The position numbers and the translations under genes are program-made. Positions 50,893-63,367 of a DNA stretch of 64,000 nucleotides are shown piece by piece (the stretch's first letter is position 1; every line of letters begins with the position of its first letter). Below the pieces are notes generated by a model. That model was not told the origin of the DNA and ran no database searches. It saw only the letters and a list, made by a program, of their open reading frames with translations. The stretch spans positions 1,426,001-1,490,000 of the forward strand of contig NZ_LNBE01000004.1 in NCBI RefSeq assembly GCF_001445655.1. The letters are read 5' to 3'. This DNA comes from Streptomyces roseifaciens. GTDB lineage: Bacteria > Actinomycetota > Actinomycetes > Streptomycetales > Streptomycetaceae.

Positions 50893-52023
50893 CGACCTCC
50901 ACTAGGGGGACCGCCAAGGTTCCCGCCGTACTCGTCCTGGAGGACGGCCGGATCTTCCGCGGCCGGGCCTACGGGGCCGTGGGGGAGACCTTCGGCGAGG
51001 CCGTGTTCTCCACCGGCATGACCGGTTACCAGGAGACCCTGACCGACCCCTCGTACCACCGCCAGGTGGTCGTGATGACGGCCCCGCACGTCGGCAACAC
51101 CGGCGTCAACGACGAGGACCCCGAGTCGGCGCGCATCTGGGTCGCCGGCTACGTGGTGCGCGACCCCGCCCGCGTCCCGTCGAACTGGCGCTCGCGCCGC
51201 TCCCTGGACGAGGAGCTGGCCAAGCAGGGCGTCGTCGGCATCTGCGGCATCGACACCCGCGCCCTCACCCGCCACCTGCGCGAGCGCGGCGCCATGCGCG
51301 TCGGCATCTTCTCCGGGCACTCCCTGCCCGACGAGGGCACGATGCTCGCCGAGGTGCGCCAGGCCCCCGAGATGCAGGGTGCCGACCTCTCCGCCGAGGT
51401 CGCCACCAAGGAGACCTACGTGGTCCCCGCGATCGGTGAGAAGAAGTTCACCGTCGCCGCGGTCGACCTGGGCATCAAGGGCATGACCCCGCACCGGATG
51501 GCCGAGCGCGGCATCGAGGTGCACGTGCTGCCTGCCACGGCCACCGCCGAGGACGTCTACGCCGTGAACCCCGACGGCGTGTTCTTCTCCAACGGCCCGG
51601 GCGACCCGGCCACCGCCGACCACCCCGTCGCCGTCATGCGCGAGGTCCTCTCCCGCAGGACGCCGCTGTTCGGCATCTGCTTCGGCAACCAGATCCTCGG
51701 CCGCGCGCTCGGCTTCGGCACGTACAAGCTGAAGTACGGCCACCGCGGCATCAACCAGCCCGTGCAGGACCGTACGACCGGCAAGGTCGAGGTCACCGCG
51801 CACAACCACGGCTTCGCCGTCGACGCCCCGCTCGACCGGGCGACCGACACGCCGTACGGCCGGGTGGAGGTCTCCCACGTGTGTCTGAACGACAACGTGG
51901 TGGAAGGCCTCCAGCTGCTCGACCAGCCGGCATTCAGCGTCCAGTACCACCCCGAGGCAGCTGCAGGACCGCACGACGCCGCGTACCTGTTCGACCGCTT
52001 CGTCTCCCTGATGGAGGGCCAGC

Positions 52024-52031
<8 letters not shown>
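50889..52031 (+). CDS. carA: Carbamoyl phosphate synthetase small subunit
   Basis: A 380-residue glutaminase subunit that feeds ammonia to CarB. The N-terminal domain has [15 protein letters not shown]. The class I glutamine amidotransferase domain carries the nucleophile Cys in [14 protein letters not shown] and the His-Glu pair in QYHPEA. It overlaps the preceding gene by 4 bases and carB by 8 bases. Its carbamoyl phosphate serves both pyrimidine and arginine synthesis. Confidence 0.97.
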
Positions 52032-55347
<3,316 letters not shown>

Positions 55348-55354
55348 CCCCGTG

Positions 55355-55390
55355 CCGCCCACCCGCCCCTTGCCCGGGGCGGGTGGGCGG
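55355..55390 (+). terminator. Perfect 15-bp hairpin between carB and pyrD
   Basis: Arms 55355-55369 and 55376-55390 are fully complementary, almost pure GC, with a 6-nt loop. It starts 8 bases after the carB stop. It probably terminates or attenuates transcription before pyrD-pyrF. Confidence 0.7.
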
Positions 55391-55443
55391 TCCCTTGGCA
55401 CCTCCCTCTCGCCCGTCCCGCTCGCGGAAGGCCCGGCACCACC

Positions 55444-56562
55444 ATGTACTCCCTCTTCTTCCGACTGATCTTCCAGCGGATGGACCCCGAGAAGGCCCAC
55501 CACCTCGCCTTCGCCTGGATCCGCGCCGCGGCCCGCGTGCCGGTCCTGCGCACCTTCGTCGCGGCCGTCCTCGCCCCCCGCCACAAGGAGCTGCGCACCG
55601 AGGCGCTCGGCCTGCGCATGCACGGCCCCTTCGGGCTCGCCGCCGGCTTCGACAAGAACGCCTCCGCCATCGACGGCATGAGCATGCTCGGCTTCGACCA
55701 CATCGAGGTCGGCACCGTCACCGCCCAGCCGCAGCCCGGCAACCCCAAGAAGCGTCTCTTCCGCCTCGTGGCGGACCGCGCGCTCGTCAACCGCATGGGC
55801 TTCAACAACGACGGCTCGGCGGCCGTGGCGGAGCGCCTGGCGGCCCGCAAGGCAGTCTTCCGGACCACGGTGGGCGTCAACATCGGCAAGACGAAGATCG
55901 TGCCGGAGGCCGAGGCCGTCGCCGACTACGTCACCTCCACCGAGCGCCTGGCCGCCCACGCGGACTACCTCGTCGTCAACGTCTCCTCGCCCAACACGCC
56001 CGGGCTGCGCAACCTGCAGGCCACCGAGGCGCTGCGGCCGCTGCTGACCGCCGTGCGCGAGGCCGCCGACCGCACGGTCACCTCGCGCCGCGTCCCGCTG
56101 CTGGTGAAGATCGCCCCCGACCTGGCCGACGAGGACGTCGACGCCGTCGCCGACCTGGCCGTCGAGCTGGGCCTGGACGGCATCATCGCCACCAACACCA
56201 CGATCGCCCGCGACGGCCTGGGCCTGCGGACGCCGAAGCGCACCGTCGAGGCCATCGGGGCCGGCGGCCTGTCCGGCGCCCCCCTCAAGGCCCGCTCGCT
56301 GGAGGTCCTGAGCCGCCTGTACGCCCGCGTGGGCGACCGGATCACCCTGGTGGGCGTCGGGGGCATCGAGACCGCCGACGACGTCTGGGAGCGCATCCTG
56401 GCGGGCGCCACGCTCGTCCAGGGCTACAGCGCCTTCATCTACGAGGGCCCGTTCTGGTGCCGCAAGATCCACCAGGGCCTGGCCGAGAAGCTCGCGGCCG
56501 GCCCGTACGCCACCCTCGCCGAGGCGGTCGGCGCCGAGACCCGGAAGAAGGCAGCCGCATGA
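55444..56562 (+). CDS. pyrD: Dihydroorotate dehydrogenase (class 2, quinone-linked)
   Basis: A 372-residue FMN enzyme oxidising dihydroorotate at the membrane. The N-terminal helix pair ([20 protein letters not shown]) is the class 2 membrane-association module. The class 2 catalytic Ser lies in [14 protein letters not shown], and FMN sites include [12 protein letters not shown] and [10 protein letters not shown]. It starts 96 bases after carB, beyond a hairpin, so its expression may be separate from carB. Its stop overlaps pyrF (ATGA). Confidence 0.96.
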   Translation: MYSLFFRLIFQRMDPEKAHHLAFAWIRAAARVPVLRTFVAAVLAPRHKELRTEALGLRMHGPFGLAAGFDKNASAIDGMSMLGFDHIEVGTVTAQPQPGNPKKRLFRLVADRALVNRMGFNNDGSAAVAERLAARKAVFRTTVGVNIGKTKIVPEAEAVADYVTSTERLAAHADYLVVNVSSPNTPGLRNLQATEALRPLLTAVREAADRTVTSRRVPLLVKIAPDLADEDVDAVADLAVELGLDGIIATNTTIARDGLGLRTPKRTVEAIGAGGLSGAPLKARSLEVLSRLYARVGDRITLVGVGGIETADDVWERILAGATLVQGYSAFIYEGPFWCRKIHQGLAEKLAAGPYATLAEAVGAETRKKAAA

Positions 56563-57425
56563 CCCTCGAACCCTTCGGCGCGCGCCTGCGCCGCGCCATG
56601 GACGAGCGCGGCCCGCTCTGCGTCGGCATCGACCCGCACGCCTCCCTGCTCGCCGACTGGGGCCTGAGCGACGACATCGACGGCCTGGAGCGCTTCACCC
56701 GCACCGTGGTGGAAGCGCTCGCCGACCGCGTCGCCGTGCTCAAGCCGCAGTCCGCCTTCTTCGAGCGCTTCGGCTCGCGCGGCATCGCCGTCCTGGAGCA
56801 GGCCGTCGCCGACTCCCGCGAGGCCGGCGCGCTGGTCCTGATGGACGCCAAGCGCGGCGACATCGGCTCCACCATGGCCGCCTACGCCGCCACCTACCTA
56901 GACCCCGCCTCGCCGCTCTTCTCCGACGCCGTGACGGTCAGCCCCTACCTCGGCTACGGCTCGCTGCGGCCCGCGCTGGACCTGGCGCGCGAGACCGGCA
57001 CCGGCGTGTTCGTCCTGGCCCTCACCTCGAACCCGGAGGGCGCCGAGGTGCAGCACGCCGTACGGGCGGACGGGGCGAGCGTGGCCGCGACCATGCTGGA
57101 CCACCTGCGGGCGGAGAACGCGGACGCCGCGCCCATGGGCTCGTACGGCGCGGTCGTCGGGGCCACCCTGGGCGGCTCGCTCGGCGCGGCGCGCGCGGAG
57201 CTGGACATCAACGGCCCGCTGCTGGCCCCCGGCATCGGCGCCCAGGGGGCGACCGCGGCCGACCTGCCCAAGGTCTTCGGCGCGGCCGTGCGCGACGTGG
57301 TGCCGAACGTCAGCCGGGGCGTGCTCCGGCACGGACCGGACGCGGCGGCGCTGCGGGCGAGCGCCGAGCGGTTCGCGGCCGAGGTCCGGGAGGCCGTGAG
57401 CGCCGCGGATCCGGCGGCCGGCTAG
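56559..57425 (+). CDS. pyrF: Orotidine 5'-phosphate decarboxylase (type 2)
   Basis: A 288-residue TIM-barrel enzyme giving UMP in the last de novo step. It belongs to the longer type 2 subfamily of actinobacteria. Catalytic Lys and Asp lie in LMDAKRGDIGST, with VGIDPH near the N-terminus and APGIGAQGA near the phosphate site. The start overlaps pyrD. A terminator follows, ending the pyrimidine cluster. No pyrE is present here. Confidence 0.95.
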   Translation: MTLEPFGARLRRAMDERGPLCVGIDPHASLLADWGLSDDIDGLERFTRTVVEALADRVAVLKPQSAFFERFGSRGIAVLEQAVADSREAGALVLMDAKRGDIGSTMAAYAATYLDPASPLFSDAVTVSPYLGYGSLRPALDLARETGTGVFVLALTSNPEGAEVQHAVRADGASVAATMLDHLRAENADAAPMGSYGAVVGATLGGSLGAARAELDINGPLLAPGIGAQGATAADLPKVFGAAVRDVVPNVSRGVLRHGPDAAALRASAERFAAEVREAVSAADPAAG

Positions 57426-57492
57426 CCGCCGGGGGTCCGCCGCGCGAGGGGCCTGCCACAGAAGCGTCAAAATTGTTGGTCCATATGTCCGG

Positions 57493-57528
57493 AAAAGTCC
57501 TGGTCGAGCGAGTCTGACCAGGACTTTT
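57493..57528 (+). terminator. Terminator at the end of the pyrimidine cluster
   Basis: A perfect 13-bp stem (57493-57505 with 57516-57528) is flanked by AAAA and TTTT and followed by the T-rich CGCTTGTTCTC. It is a classic intrinsic terminator. Confidence 0.85.
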
Positions 57529-57540
57529 CGCTTGTTCTCG

Positions 57541-57569
57541 CTGACTGGAGCGGAATCGGCCGCTAGTCT
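57541..57569 (+). promoter_or_regulatory. Upstream sIHF promoter candidate
   Basis: CTGACT (57541-57546), a 17-bp spacer and TAGTCT (57564-57569) fit a housekeeping sigma promoter. Confidence 0.5.
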
Positions 57570-57602
57570 CCGACGAGAGCGAACGTGCAAGCGCGTTGCT
57601 CG

Positions 57603-57631
57603 TTGCTCCGCAGGTGTGGGCCGACTAGGTT
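57603..57631 (+). promoter_or_regulatory. Downstream sIHF promoter candidate
   Basis: TTGCTC (57603-57608), a 17-bp spacer and TAGGTT (57626-57631) form a second promoter-like pair, giving a leader of about 40 nt. Confidence 0.45.
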
Positions 57632-57679
57632 CCTCACCGGTCCGTTATCCGACAGTTCGATATCCGAGGTGACGTAGGC

Positions 57680-58003
57680 GTGGCTCTTCCGCCCCTTACC
57701 CCTGAACAGCGCGCTGCCGCGCTCGAAAAGGCCGCCGCGGCTCGCCGGGAGCGCGCCGAGGTCAAGAATCGGCTCAAGCACTCCGGTGCCTCGCTGCACG
57801 ATGTCATCGCGCAGGGCCAGACGAACGAAGTGATCGGCAAGATGAAGGTCAGCGCACTCCTGGAGAGCCTGCCGGGCGTGGGCAAGGTCCGCGCCAAGCA
57901 GATCATGGAGCGGCTCGGGATCTCCGAGAGCCGTCGTGTGCGCGGGCTCGGCTCGAACCAGATCGCATCGCTGGAGCGTGAGTTCGGCGGCAAGGCCGCC
58001 TGA
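57680..58003 (+). CDS. sihF: Actinobacterial integration host factor (sIHF/mIHF)
   Basis: A 107-residue basic nucleoid protein unrelated to the E. coli IHF heterodimer. It has an N-terminal helix rich in Ala/Arg/Lys, and the conserved lid and helix-two-turn-helix segment [20 protein letters not shown] that contacts DNA. In Streptomyces it influences chromosome compaction, topology and secondary metabolism. The GTG has GAGGTGA 6-7 nt upstream. Two promoter-like elements precede it. Its location just before gmk is conserved in actinobacteria. Confidence 0.95.
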   Translation: MALPPLTPEQRAAALEKAAAARRERAEVKNRLKHSGASLHDVIAQGQTNEVIGKMKVSALLESLPGVGKVRAKQIMERLGISESRRVRGLGSNQIASLEREFGGKAA

Positions 58004-58029
58004 CGTTCCCAGGCACTCCCGCGAACCGG

Positions 58030-58035
58030 GATAAT
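58030..58035 (+). promoter_or_regulatory. -10-like element before gmk
   Basis: GATAAT (5/6 to TATAAT) ends 6 nt before the gmk ATG, and no Shine-Dalgarno is present, suggesting a leaderless gmk transcript from within the 38-base gap. Confidence 0.4.
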
Positions 58036-58041
58036 CGCTGC

Positions 58042-58632
58042 ATGAGTACTGCAGTCTCCCGGGGGACGTCCCCCGTATCCCCGGCCAGACAACCGCGGCT
58101 GACCGTGCTCTCCGGCCCATCCGGGGTCGGTAAGAGCACGGTCGTCGCCCATATGCGCAAGGCGCACCCCGAGGTGTGGCTCTCGGTCTCGGCCACCACC
58201 CGCAAGCCGCGCCCCGGCGAGCAGGACGGTGTCCAGTACTTCTTCGTCGACGACGAGGAGTTCGACAAGCTCATCGCCAACGGTGAGCTGCTGGAGTGGG
58301 CCGAGTTCGCCGGCAACCGCTACGGCACGCCGCGCCAGGCGGTCCTCGACCGCCTGGAGGCCGGCGAGCCGGTGCTGCTGGAGATCGACCTGCAGGGCGC
58401 CCGGCAGGTCCGCGAGACCATGCCGGAGGCCCGGCTCGTCTTCCTGGCGCCTCCGAGCTGGGACGAGCTGGTCCGCCGGCTCACCGGCCGGGGCACCGAG
58501 TCGCCCGAGGTGATCGAGCGCCGCCTCGCCGCGGCCAAGGTCGAGCTCGCCGCCGAGTCGGAGTTCGACGTCACGCTTGTCAACACCTCCGTCGAGGACG
58601 TTGCACGTGAACTGCTAGCCTTGCTCCGTTGA
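58042..58632 (+). CDS. gmk: Guanylate kinase
   Basis: A 196-residue kinase converting GMP to GDP. The P-loop is [11 protein letters not shown] near residue 25, the GMP-binding segment is [19 protein letters not shown], and [11 protein letters not shown] and [12 protein letters not shown] are family signatures. The N-terminus carries about 20 extra residues before the core. It lies between sIHF and rpoZ, the common gmk-rpoZ-coaBC-metK order. Confidence 0.96.
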   Translation: MSTAVSRGTSPVSPARQPRLTVLSGPSGVGKSTVVAHMRKAHPEVWLSVSATTRKPRPGEQDGVQYFFVDDEEFDKLIANGELLEWAEFAGNRYGTPRQAVLDRLEAGEPVLLEIDLQGARQVRETMPEARLVFLAPPSWDELVRRLTGRGTESPEVIERRLAAAKVELAAESEFDVTLVNTSVEDVARELLALLR

Positions 58633-58666
58633 CCATCTTTCTTCACCCCCCTTCGGAAGGCAGAGA

Positions 58667-58939
58667 GTGTCCTCTTCCATCACCGCGCCCGAGGGCATCA
58701 TCAACCCGCCGATTGATGAGCTGCTCGAGGCAACCGACTCGAAGTACAGCCTGGTGATCTACGCCGCCAAGCGCGCCCGTCAGATCAACGCGTACTACTC
58801 GCAGCTCGGCGAGGGCCTGCTCGAGTACGTCGGCCCGCTGGTGGACACCCACGTCCACGAGAAGCCGCTCTCCATCGCGCTCCGCGAGATCAACGCGGGC
58901 CTGCTGACCTCCGAGGCCATCGAGGCCCCGGCGCAGTAA
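58667..58939 (+). CDS. rpoZ: RNA polymerase omega subunit
   Basis: A 90-residue subunit that assists assembly and stability of RNA polymerase through beta-prime. The conserved core is [26 protein letters not shown], followed by [22 protein letters not shown]. The GTG has GGAAGG about 7 nt upstream. It lies 34 bases after gmk. Confidence 0.96.
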   Translation: MSSSITAPEGIINPPIDELLEATDSKYSLVIYAAKRARQINAYYSQLGEGLLEYVGPLVDTHVHEKPLSIALREINAGLLTSEAIEAPAQ

Positions 58940-58961
58940 GCACGGCACATTCGTCACCAGG

Positions 58962-59014
58962 GGTCCGGCAGGAGACACCTCCCAGCGTCTAGCTGGGGGA
59001 ACGTCTGCCGGACC
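58962..59014 (+). terminator. Composite hairpin after rpoZ
   Basis: A 10-bp outer stem (58962-58971 with 59005-59014) encloses an inner 6-bp hairpin (58981-58986 with 58992-58997), and TTTGGTGTGT follows. It starts 22 bases after the rpoZ stop. Confidence 0.7.
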
Positions 59015-59060
59015 TTTGGTGTGTCATGGGAGCTGTACTCAACCGATGGATGGGGAGACG

Positions 59061-60269
59061 ATGGACAAGCCCAAGGTCGTCCTGGGGGTCAGCGGCGGGA
59101 TCGCCGCCTACAAGGCGTGCGAGCTGCTGCGCCGGCTCACCGAGTCCGGCCACGACGTCCGCGTGGTGCCCACGGCCTCGGCCCTGCACTTCGTCGGCGA
59201 GGCGACCTGGTCGGCCCTGTCCGGCCACCCCGCGGGCACCGAGGTGTGGGAGAGCGTCCACGAGGTGCCCCACGTGCGCATCGGCCAGGAGGCCCGCCTC
59301 GTCGTCGTCGCGCCCGCCACCGCCGACATGCTGGCCAAGGCCGCCCACGGCCTCGCCGACGACCTGCTGACCAATACGCTGCTCACCGCCCGCTGCCCGG
59401 TCGTCTTCGCGCCCGCCATGCACACCGAGATGTGGGAGAACCCGGCCACCCAGGAGAACGTGGCGACGCTGCGCCGCCGCGGCGCGATCGTCATCGAGCC
59501 CGCCGTCGGCCGTCTCACCGGCGTCGACACCGGCAAGGGCCGTCTCCCCGACCCCGAGGAGATCTTCGAGGTCTGCCGCCGGGTGCTGGCCCGCGGGGCC
59601 GGCGGCCCGGTGGCCGACCTCGCCGGCCGGCACGTGGTCATCAGCGCCGGAGGCACCCGCGAGCCGCTCGACCCTGTGCGCTTCCTCGGCAACCGCTCCT
59701 CCGGCAAGCAGGGCTACGCCCTGGCCCGCACCGCCGTCGCGCGCGGCGCCCGGGTCACGCTCGTCGCCGCCAACAGCGAGCTGGCCGATCCGGCCGGTGC
59801 CGACGTCATACACGTGGGCACCGCCGTGCAGCTGCGGGAGGCCGTGCTGAAGGCCGCCACGGACGCCGACGCCGTCGTCATGGCCGCCGCCGTGGCCGAT
59901 TTCCGCCCCGCGCGCTACGCCGAGGGCAAAATCAAGAAGAAGGACGGCGAGGAGCCGGCGCCCGTCGAGCTCGTCCGCAACCCCGATGTCCTCGCCGAGC
60001 TCTCCGGGGACCGGCCGCGCCCCGGGCAGGTCGTCGTGGGCTTCGCCGCGGAGACCGACGACGTCCTCGCCAACGGCCGCGCCAAGCTCGCCCGCAAGGG
60101 CTGTGACCTGCTGGTTGTCAATGAGGTGGGGGAGCGGAAGACCTTCGGTTCGGAAGCGAACGAAGCCGTCGTCCTGGCCCCTGACGGCTCCGAGACGCCT
60201 GTTCCCTACGGTCCCAAGGACGACCTCGCGGACACCGTCTGGGACCTGGTCGTGCAGCGCTTCGCGTGA
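59061..60269 (+). CDS. coaBC: Bifunctional phosphopantothenoylcysteine decarboxylase/synthetase
   Basis: A 402-residue fusion enzyme of coenzyme A synthesis. The N-terminal CoaC flavoprotein half (LGVSGGIAAYKACELL, VAPATADMLAKAAHGLADD, PAMHTEMWENPATQEN) decarboxylates. The C-terminal CoaB half (ISAGGTREPLDPVRFLGNRSSGKQG) adds cysteine using CTP. The ATG at 59061 has GGGGAG 3-4 nt upstream; in-frame ATGs at 59016 and 59046 are less well supported. It supplies the pathway whose product is used by phosphopantetheinyl transferases. Confidence 0.95.
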   Translation: MDKPKVVLGVSGGIAAYKACELLRRLTESGHDVRVVPTASALHFVGEATWSALSGHPAGTEVWESVHEVPHVRIGQEARLVVVAPATADMLAKAAHGLADDLLTNTLLTARCPVVFAPAMHTEMWENPATQENVATLRRRGAIVIEPAVGRLTGVDTGKGRLPDPEEIFEVCRRVLARGAGGPVADLAGRHVVISAGGTREPLDPVRFLGNRSSGKQGYALARTAVARGARVTLVAANSELADPAGADVIHVGTAVQLREAVLKAATDADAVVMAAAVADFRPARYAEGKIKKKDGEEPAPVELVRNPDVLAELSGDRPRPGQVVVGFAAETDDVLANGRAKLARKGCDLLVVNEVGERKTFGSEANEAVVLAPDGSETPVPYGPKDDLADTVWDLVVQRFA

Positions 60270-60444
60270 GCGTTTTGTGCGCCGGAGCACACGGGTGTCG
60301 CAGGTCACCCGGGCGGTGATACGAGACAGGATGCCCCAACCACGAGAACGCCGGATAAACTGACCGAGGACCCCGCGTCGAGCGCAGCTCTCGGCCGGGG
60401 CTGTCAATGATCAGCCAGCAGCCGCTGCAACCCCAGGGAGCGAT
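60270..60444 (+). other. metK leader region, no recognised riboswitch
   Basis: The 175-base gap can form hairpins, for example CCCCG (60371-60375) pairing with CGGGG in 60395-60400. I could not match it to the SAM-I or SAM-IV consensus, because the core GGTGCC-type segments are missing. TAAACT at 60356 is a possible -10 without a -35. Confidence 0.3.
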
Positions 60445-61653
60445 GTGTCCCGCCGCCTGTTCACCTCGGAGTCCGTGACCGAGGGTCACCCCGACAAGAT
60501 CGCTGACCAGATCAGCGACACCATTCTCGACGCCCTGCTCAAGGAGGACCCGACCTCCCGCGTGGCCGTCGAGACCCTGATCACCACCGGCCTGGTGCAC
60601 GTGGCCGGCGAGGTGACGACGAAGGCCTACGCGCCGATCGCCTCGCTCGTGCGCAACAAGATCCTCGAGATCGGCTACGACTCCTCCAAGAAGGGCTTCG
60701 ACGGCGCCTCCTGCGGCGTCTCGGTGTCGATCGGCGCGCAGTCGCCGGACATCGCCCAGGGTGTCGACACGGCCTACGAGTCGCGGGTGGAGGGTGACGA
60801 GGACGAGCTCGACCGGCAGGGCGCGGGCGACCAGGGTCTGATGTTCGGCTACGCGTGCGACGAGACGCCCGAGCTGATGCCGCTGCCGATCCACCTGGCG
60901 CACCGGCTCTCGCGCCGTCTGTCGGAGGTCCGCAAGAACGGGACCATCCCGTACCTGCGCCCCGACGGCAAGACCCAGGTCACCATCGAGTACGACGGCA
61001 ACAAGGCCGTCCGCCTCGACACCGTGGTCGTCTCCTCCCAGCACGCGTCGGACATCGACCTGGACTCGCTCCTGGCACCCGACATCCGCGAGTTCGTGGT
61101 CGAGCACGTCCTCAAGGAGCTCGTCGAGGACGGCATCAAGCTCGACACCGACGGCTACCGCCTCCTGGTCAACCCCACCGGTCGCTTCGAGATCGGCGGC
61201 CCGATGGGTGACGCGGGTCTGACCGGCCGGAAGATCATCATCGACACGTACGGCGGCATGGCCCGCCACGGTGGCGGCGCCTTCTCGGGCAAGGACCCGT
61301 CCAAGGTCGACCGCTCGGCGGCGTACGCGATGCGCTGGGTCGCCAAGAACGTCGTGGCGGCCGGTCTGGCGTCGCGCTGCGAGGTGCAGGTGGCGTACGC
61401 GATCGGCAAGGCCGAGCCCGTCGGCCTGTTCGTCGAGACCTTCGGCACGAACACCGTCGACACGGAAAAGATCGAGACCGCGATCGCCGAGGTCTTCGAC
61501 CTCCGCCCCGCCGCGATCATCCGCGACCTCGACCTCCTCCGCCCGATCTACGCACAGACCGCCGCCTACGGCCACTTCGGCCGTGAGCTGCCGGACTTCA
61601 CCTGGGAACGCACCGACCGCGTCACCGCCCTGAAGAAGGCCGCAGGGGCGTGA
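60445..61653 (+). CDS. metK: S-adenosylmethionine synthetase
   Basis: A 402-residue tetrameric enzyme forming SAM from ATP and methionine. Signatures are [18 protein letters not shown], the adenine/triphosphate loop [12 protein letters not shown] near residue 130, and the P-loop-like [19 protein letters not shown] near 270. The GTG is 4-5 nt after AGGGAG. Its stop codon overlaps a possible GTG of the following adenosine kinase frame, so the two are likely cotranscribed. Confidence 0.97.
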   Translation: MSRRLFTSESVTEGHPDKIADQISDTILDALLKEDPTSRVAVETLITTGLVHVAGEVTTKAYAPIASLVRNKILEIGYDSSKKGFDGASCGVSVSIGAQSPDIAQGVDTAYESRVEGDEDELDRQGAGDQGLMFGYACDETPELMPLPIHLAHRLSRRLSEVRKNGTIPYLRPDGKTQVTIEYDGNKAVRLDTVVVSSQHASDIDLDSLLAPDIREFVVEHVLKELVEDGIKLDTDGYRLLVNPTGRFEIGGPMGDAGLTGRKIIIDTYGGMARHGGGAFSGKDPSKVDRSAAYAMRWVAKNVVAAGLASRCEVQVAYAIGKAEPVGLFVETFGTNTVDTEKIETAIAEVFDLRPAAIIRDLDLLRPIYAQTAAYGHFGRELPDFTWERTDRVTALKKAAGA

Positions 61654-61685
61654 TCAACCGAGCCGCAGGCAAGGAGAGAGCTCCC

Positions 61686-62666
61686 GTGCGCATCGCAGTC
61701 ACCGGTTCGATCGCCACCGACCACCTGATGGTCTTCCCCGGACGCTTCGCCGACCAGCTCATCACCGAGCAGCTCGACAAGGTGTCCCTGTCCTTCCTCG
61801 TCGACCACCTCGAAGTCCGCAGGGGCGGTGTGGCGGCCAACATCTCCTTCGGCCTGGGCCGCCTCGGCCTGCGGCCCGTCCTCGTCGGCGCGGCCGGCGT
61901 CGACTTCGCCGAGTACGAGGCCTGGTTGCGCGCCGGCGGCGTGGACACCGGGTCCGTCCGGGTCAGCGAGACCCTCCACACGGCTCGCTTCGTCTGCACC
62001 ACGGACGCCGACCAGAACCAGATCGCCACCTTCTACGCCGGCGCCATGGCCGAGGCCCGCGAGATCGACCTGGCCGGGGTGGCCCGGCGCGCCGGCCGGC
62101 TCGACCTCGCCCTCGTCGGCGCGGACGACCCGGCCGCCATGCTCCGGCACACGGCCGCCGCCGACCGCCTGGGCGTCGCGGTCGCGGCCGACCCGTCCCA
62201 GCAGCTGGCCCGGCTCGACGCGGACCAGACCCGCTCCCTCGTGGACGGCGCCCGCTTCCTGTTCACCAACGAGTACGAGGCCGCGCTGCTCAAGGAGCGG
62301 ACAGGCTGGACCGCGCAGGAGGTGCTGGGCCGCGTCGGCATGTGGATCACCACGCTCGGGGCCGACGGCGCGGTCCTCGCCCGGGCCGGCGAGGACCCCG
62401 TGCCCGTTCCCGCGGTCCCGGCGGGCGAGATCGCCGACCCGACGGGCGCGGGGGACGCGTTCCGCTCCGGGTTCCTCGCCGGAACCGCCTGGGGCTGGAC
62501 GGCCGAACGGGCCGCCCAGCTCGGCTGCACCCTGGCCACCACCGTCCTGGAGTCCACCGGCACCCAGGAGTACAAGCTCGTGCCCGCGGAGCTCGTGGGC
62601 CGCGCCGCCGACGCCTACGGGCCGGCCGCGGCCGCCGACCTGGAGCTGCGGCTGACGGGGGTGTGA
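61686..62666 (+). CDS. PfkB-family adenosine kinase
   Basis: A 326-residue ribokinase-fold enzyme very like mycobacterial adenosine kinase, with RIAVTGSIATDHLMVFPGRF at the N-terminus, the substrate loop RRGGVAANISFGLGRLG, AADPSQQLARL, and the catalytic anion-hole motif DPTGAGDAFRSGF near residue 258. It would turn adenosine, released when S-adenosylhomocysteine is hydrolysed, into AMP. The GTG at 61686 is chosen for its AAGGAG 9 nt upstream; an in-frame GTG at 61650 overlaps the metK stop. A strong terminator follows. Confidence 0.88.
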   Translation: MRIAVTGSIATDHLMVFPGRFADQLITEQLDKVSLSFLVDHLEVRRGGVAANISFGLGRLGLRPVLVGAAGVDFAEYEAWLRAGGVDTGSVRVSETLHTARFVCTTDADQNQIATFYAGAMAEAREIDLAGVARRAGRLDLALVGADDPAAMLRHTAAADRLGVAVAADPSQQLARLDADQTRSLVDGARFLFTNEYEAALLKERTGWTAQEVLGRVGMWITTLGADGAVLARAGEDPVPVPAVPAGEIADPTGAGDAFRSGFLAGTAWGWTAERAAQLGCTLATTVLESTGTQEYKLVPAELVGRAADAYGPAAAADLELRLTGV

Positions 62667-62667
62667 G

Positions 62668-62713
62668 AAAGGCTCTCCGGCCCGCGCGACGTGCGCGGGC
62701 CGGAGAGCCTTTT
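62668..62713. terminator. Terminator after the adenosine kinase gene
   Basis: A 20-bp perfect stem (62668-62687 with 62693-62712) has a 5-nt loop, an AAA lead-in and a TTTT tail. It starts one base after the stop and lies between convergent genes. Confidence 0.9.
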
Positions 62714-62729
62714 CCGTGTGAGGGCCCGC

Positions 62730-62762
62730 CCGGCCGCCGGGCAACCGTCCGGCCGCCGGGCA
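62730..62762. repeat. Pair of 14-bp direct repeats
   Basis: CCGGCCGCCGGGCA occurs at 62730-62743 and 62749-62762, between the terminator and the end of the flavin reductase gene. Its significance is unknown. Confidence 0.4.
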
Positions 62763-62776
62763 GCCCTCCGGCGGGC

Positions 62777-63367
62777 TCAGGCCGCCTCGGCCCGGTCCCG
62801 CTCCGCACCGTCCGCGAAGAACGCCGCCGCCTCGTCGAGCGCGTCCTGGTCGTCGTTCACCTGGCCCGGCCGCGTGCCGCTGCCGAGCAGGACGCCGCCG
62901 AAGTCCATGCCCATGAACTCGGCGGTGAGCCGCAGCGAGCCGACGAGCGGCTCGGCGACCCTGCGGTCCCGGGTGGCGTGCACGGCGACGCCGTACAGCC
63001 TCCGGCCGCCCATGCCGGCGCGGAAGTCGGCGCCGGGCACGCGCAGCCACCCGGACCAGTGGTCCAGGTAGAGCTTGGCGGGCGTCGCCAGGCTGTACCA
63101 GTAGACGGGGGAGACGATGACGAGGTCCGTGGCGGACAGGGTCGCGTCCAGCAGCATCCGGGCGTTCCCGGTCGGCTGCGGGTACCCCCCGTCGCCCTCG
63201 TGGCGCAGGTCCTCGAAGGGGTCGAGCGGGTGATCGGTGAGCCGTATCCACTGCTGCTCGACCGAGGCGGGCAGCGCCTCGGCCGCCTTCCTCGCCAGTT
63301 GCTCGGAGTTGCCGGACACCCCGGGCGTCCTCGAACTGGCCAGCAGGAAGAGGAATTTACGTGACAA
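62777..63367 (-). CDS. NAD(P)H-dependent FMN reductase-like flavoprotein
   Basis: A 196-residue flavodoxin-like protein. The FMN phosphate loop is in FLLASSRTPGVSGNSEQLA at the N-terminus, and the family stretch IVSPVYWYSLATPAKLYLDHW follows near residue 85. Members reduce flavins or quinones with NAD(P)H; the substrate here is unknown. The start is read as TTG at 63367, because GAGAGGTG lies about 4 nt upstream and no better start exists. It overlaps the upstream gene by 11 bases, which argues for coupled translation. Confidence 0.8.
   Translation of the reverse strand: MSRKFLFLLASSRTPGVSGNSEQLARKAAEALPASVEQQWIRLTDHPLDPFEDLRHEGDGGYPQPTGNARMLLDATLSATDLVIVSPVYWYSLATPAKLYLDHWSGWLRVPGADFRAGMGGRRLYGVAVHATRDRRVAEPLVGSLRLTAEFMGMDFGGVLLGSGTRPGQVNDDQDALDEAAAFFADGAERDRAEAA

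Noticed and set aside
60270..60444. SAM riboswitch upstream of metK
   Set aside because: Hairpins are possible, but I could not match the conserved core of SAM-I or SAM-IV classes, so no riboswitch is called.
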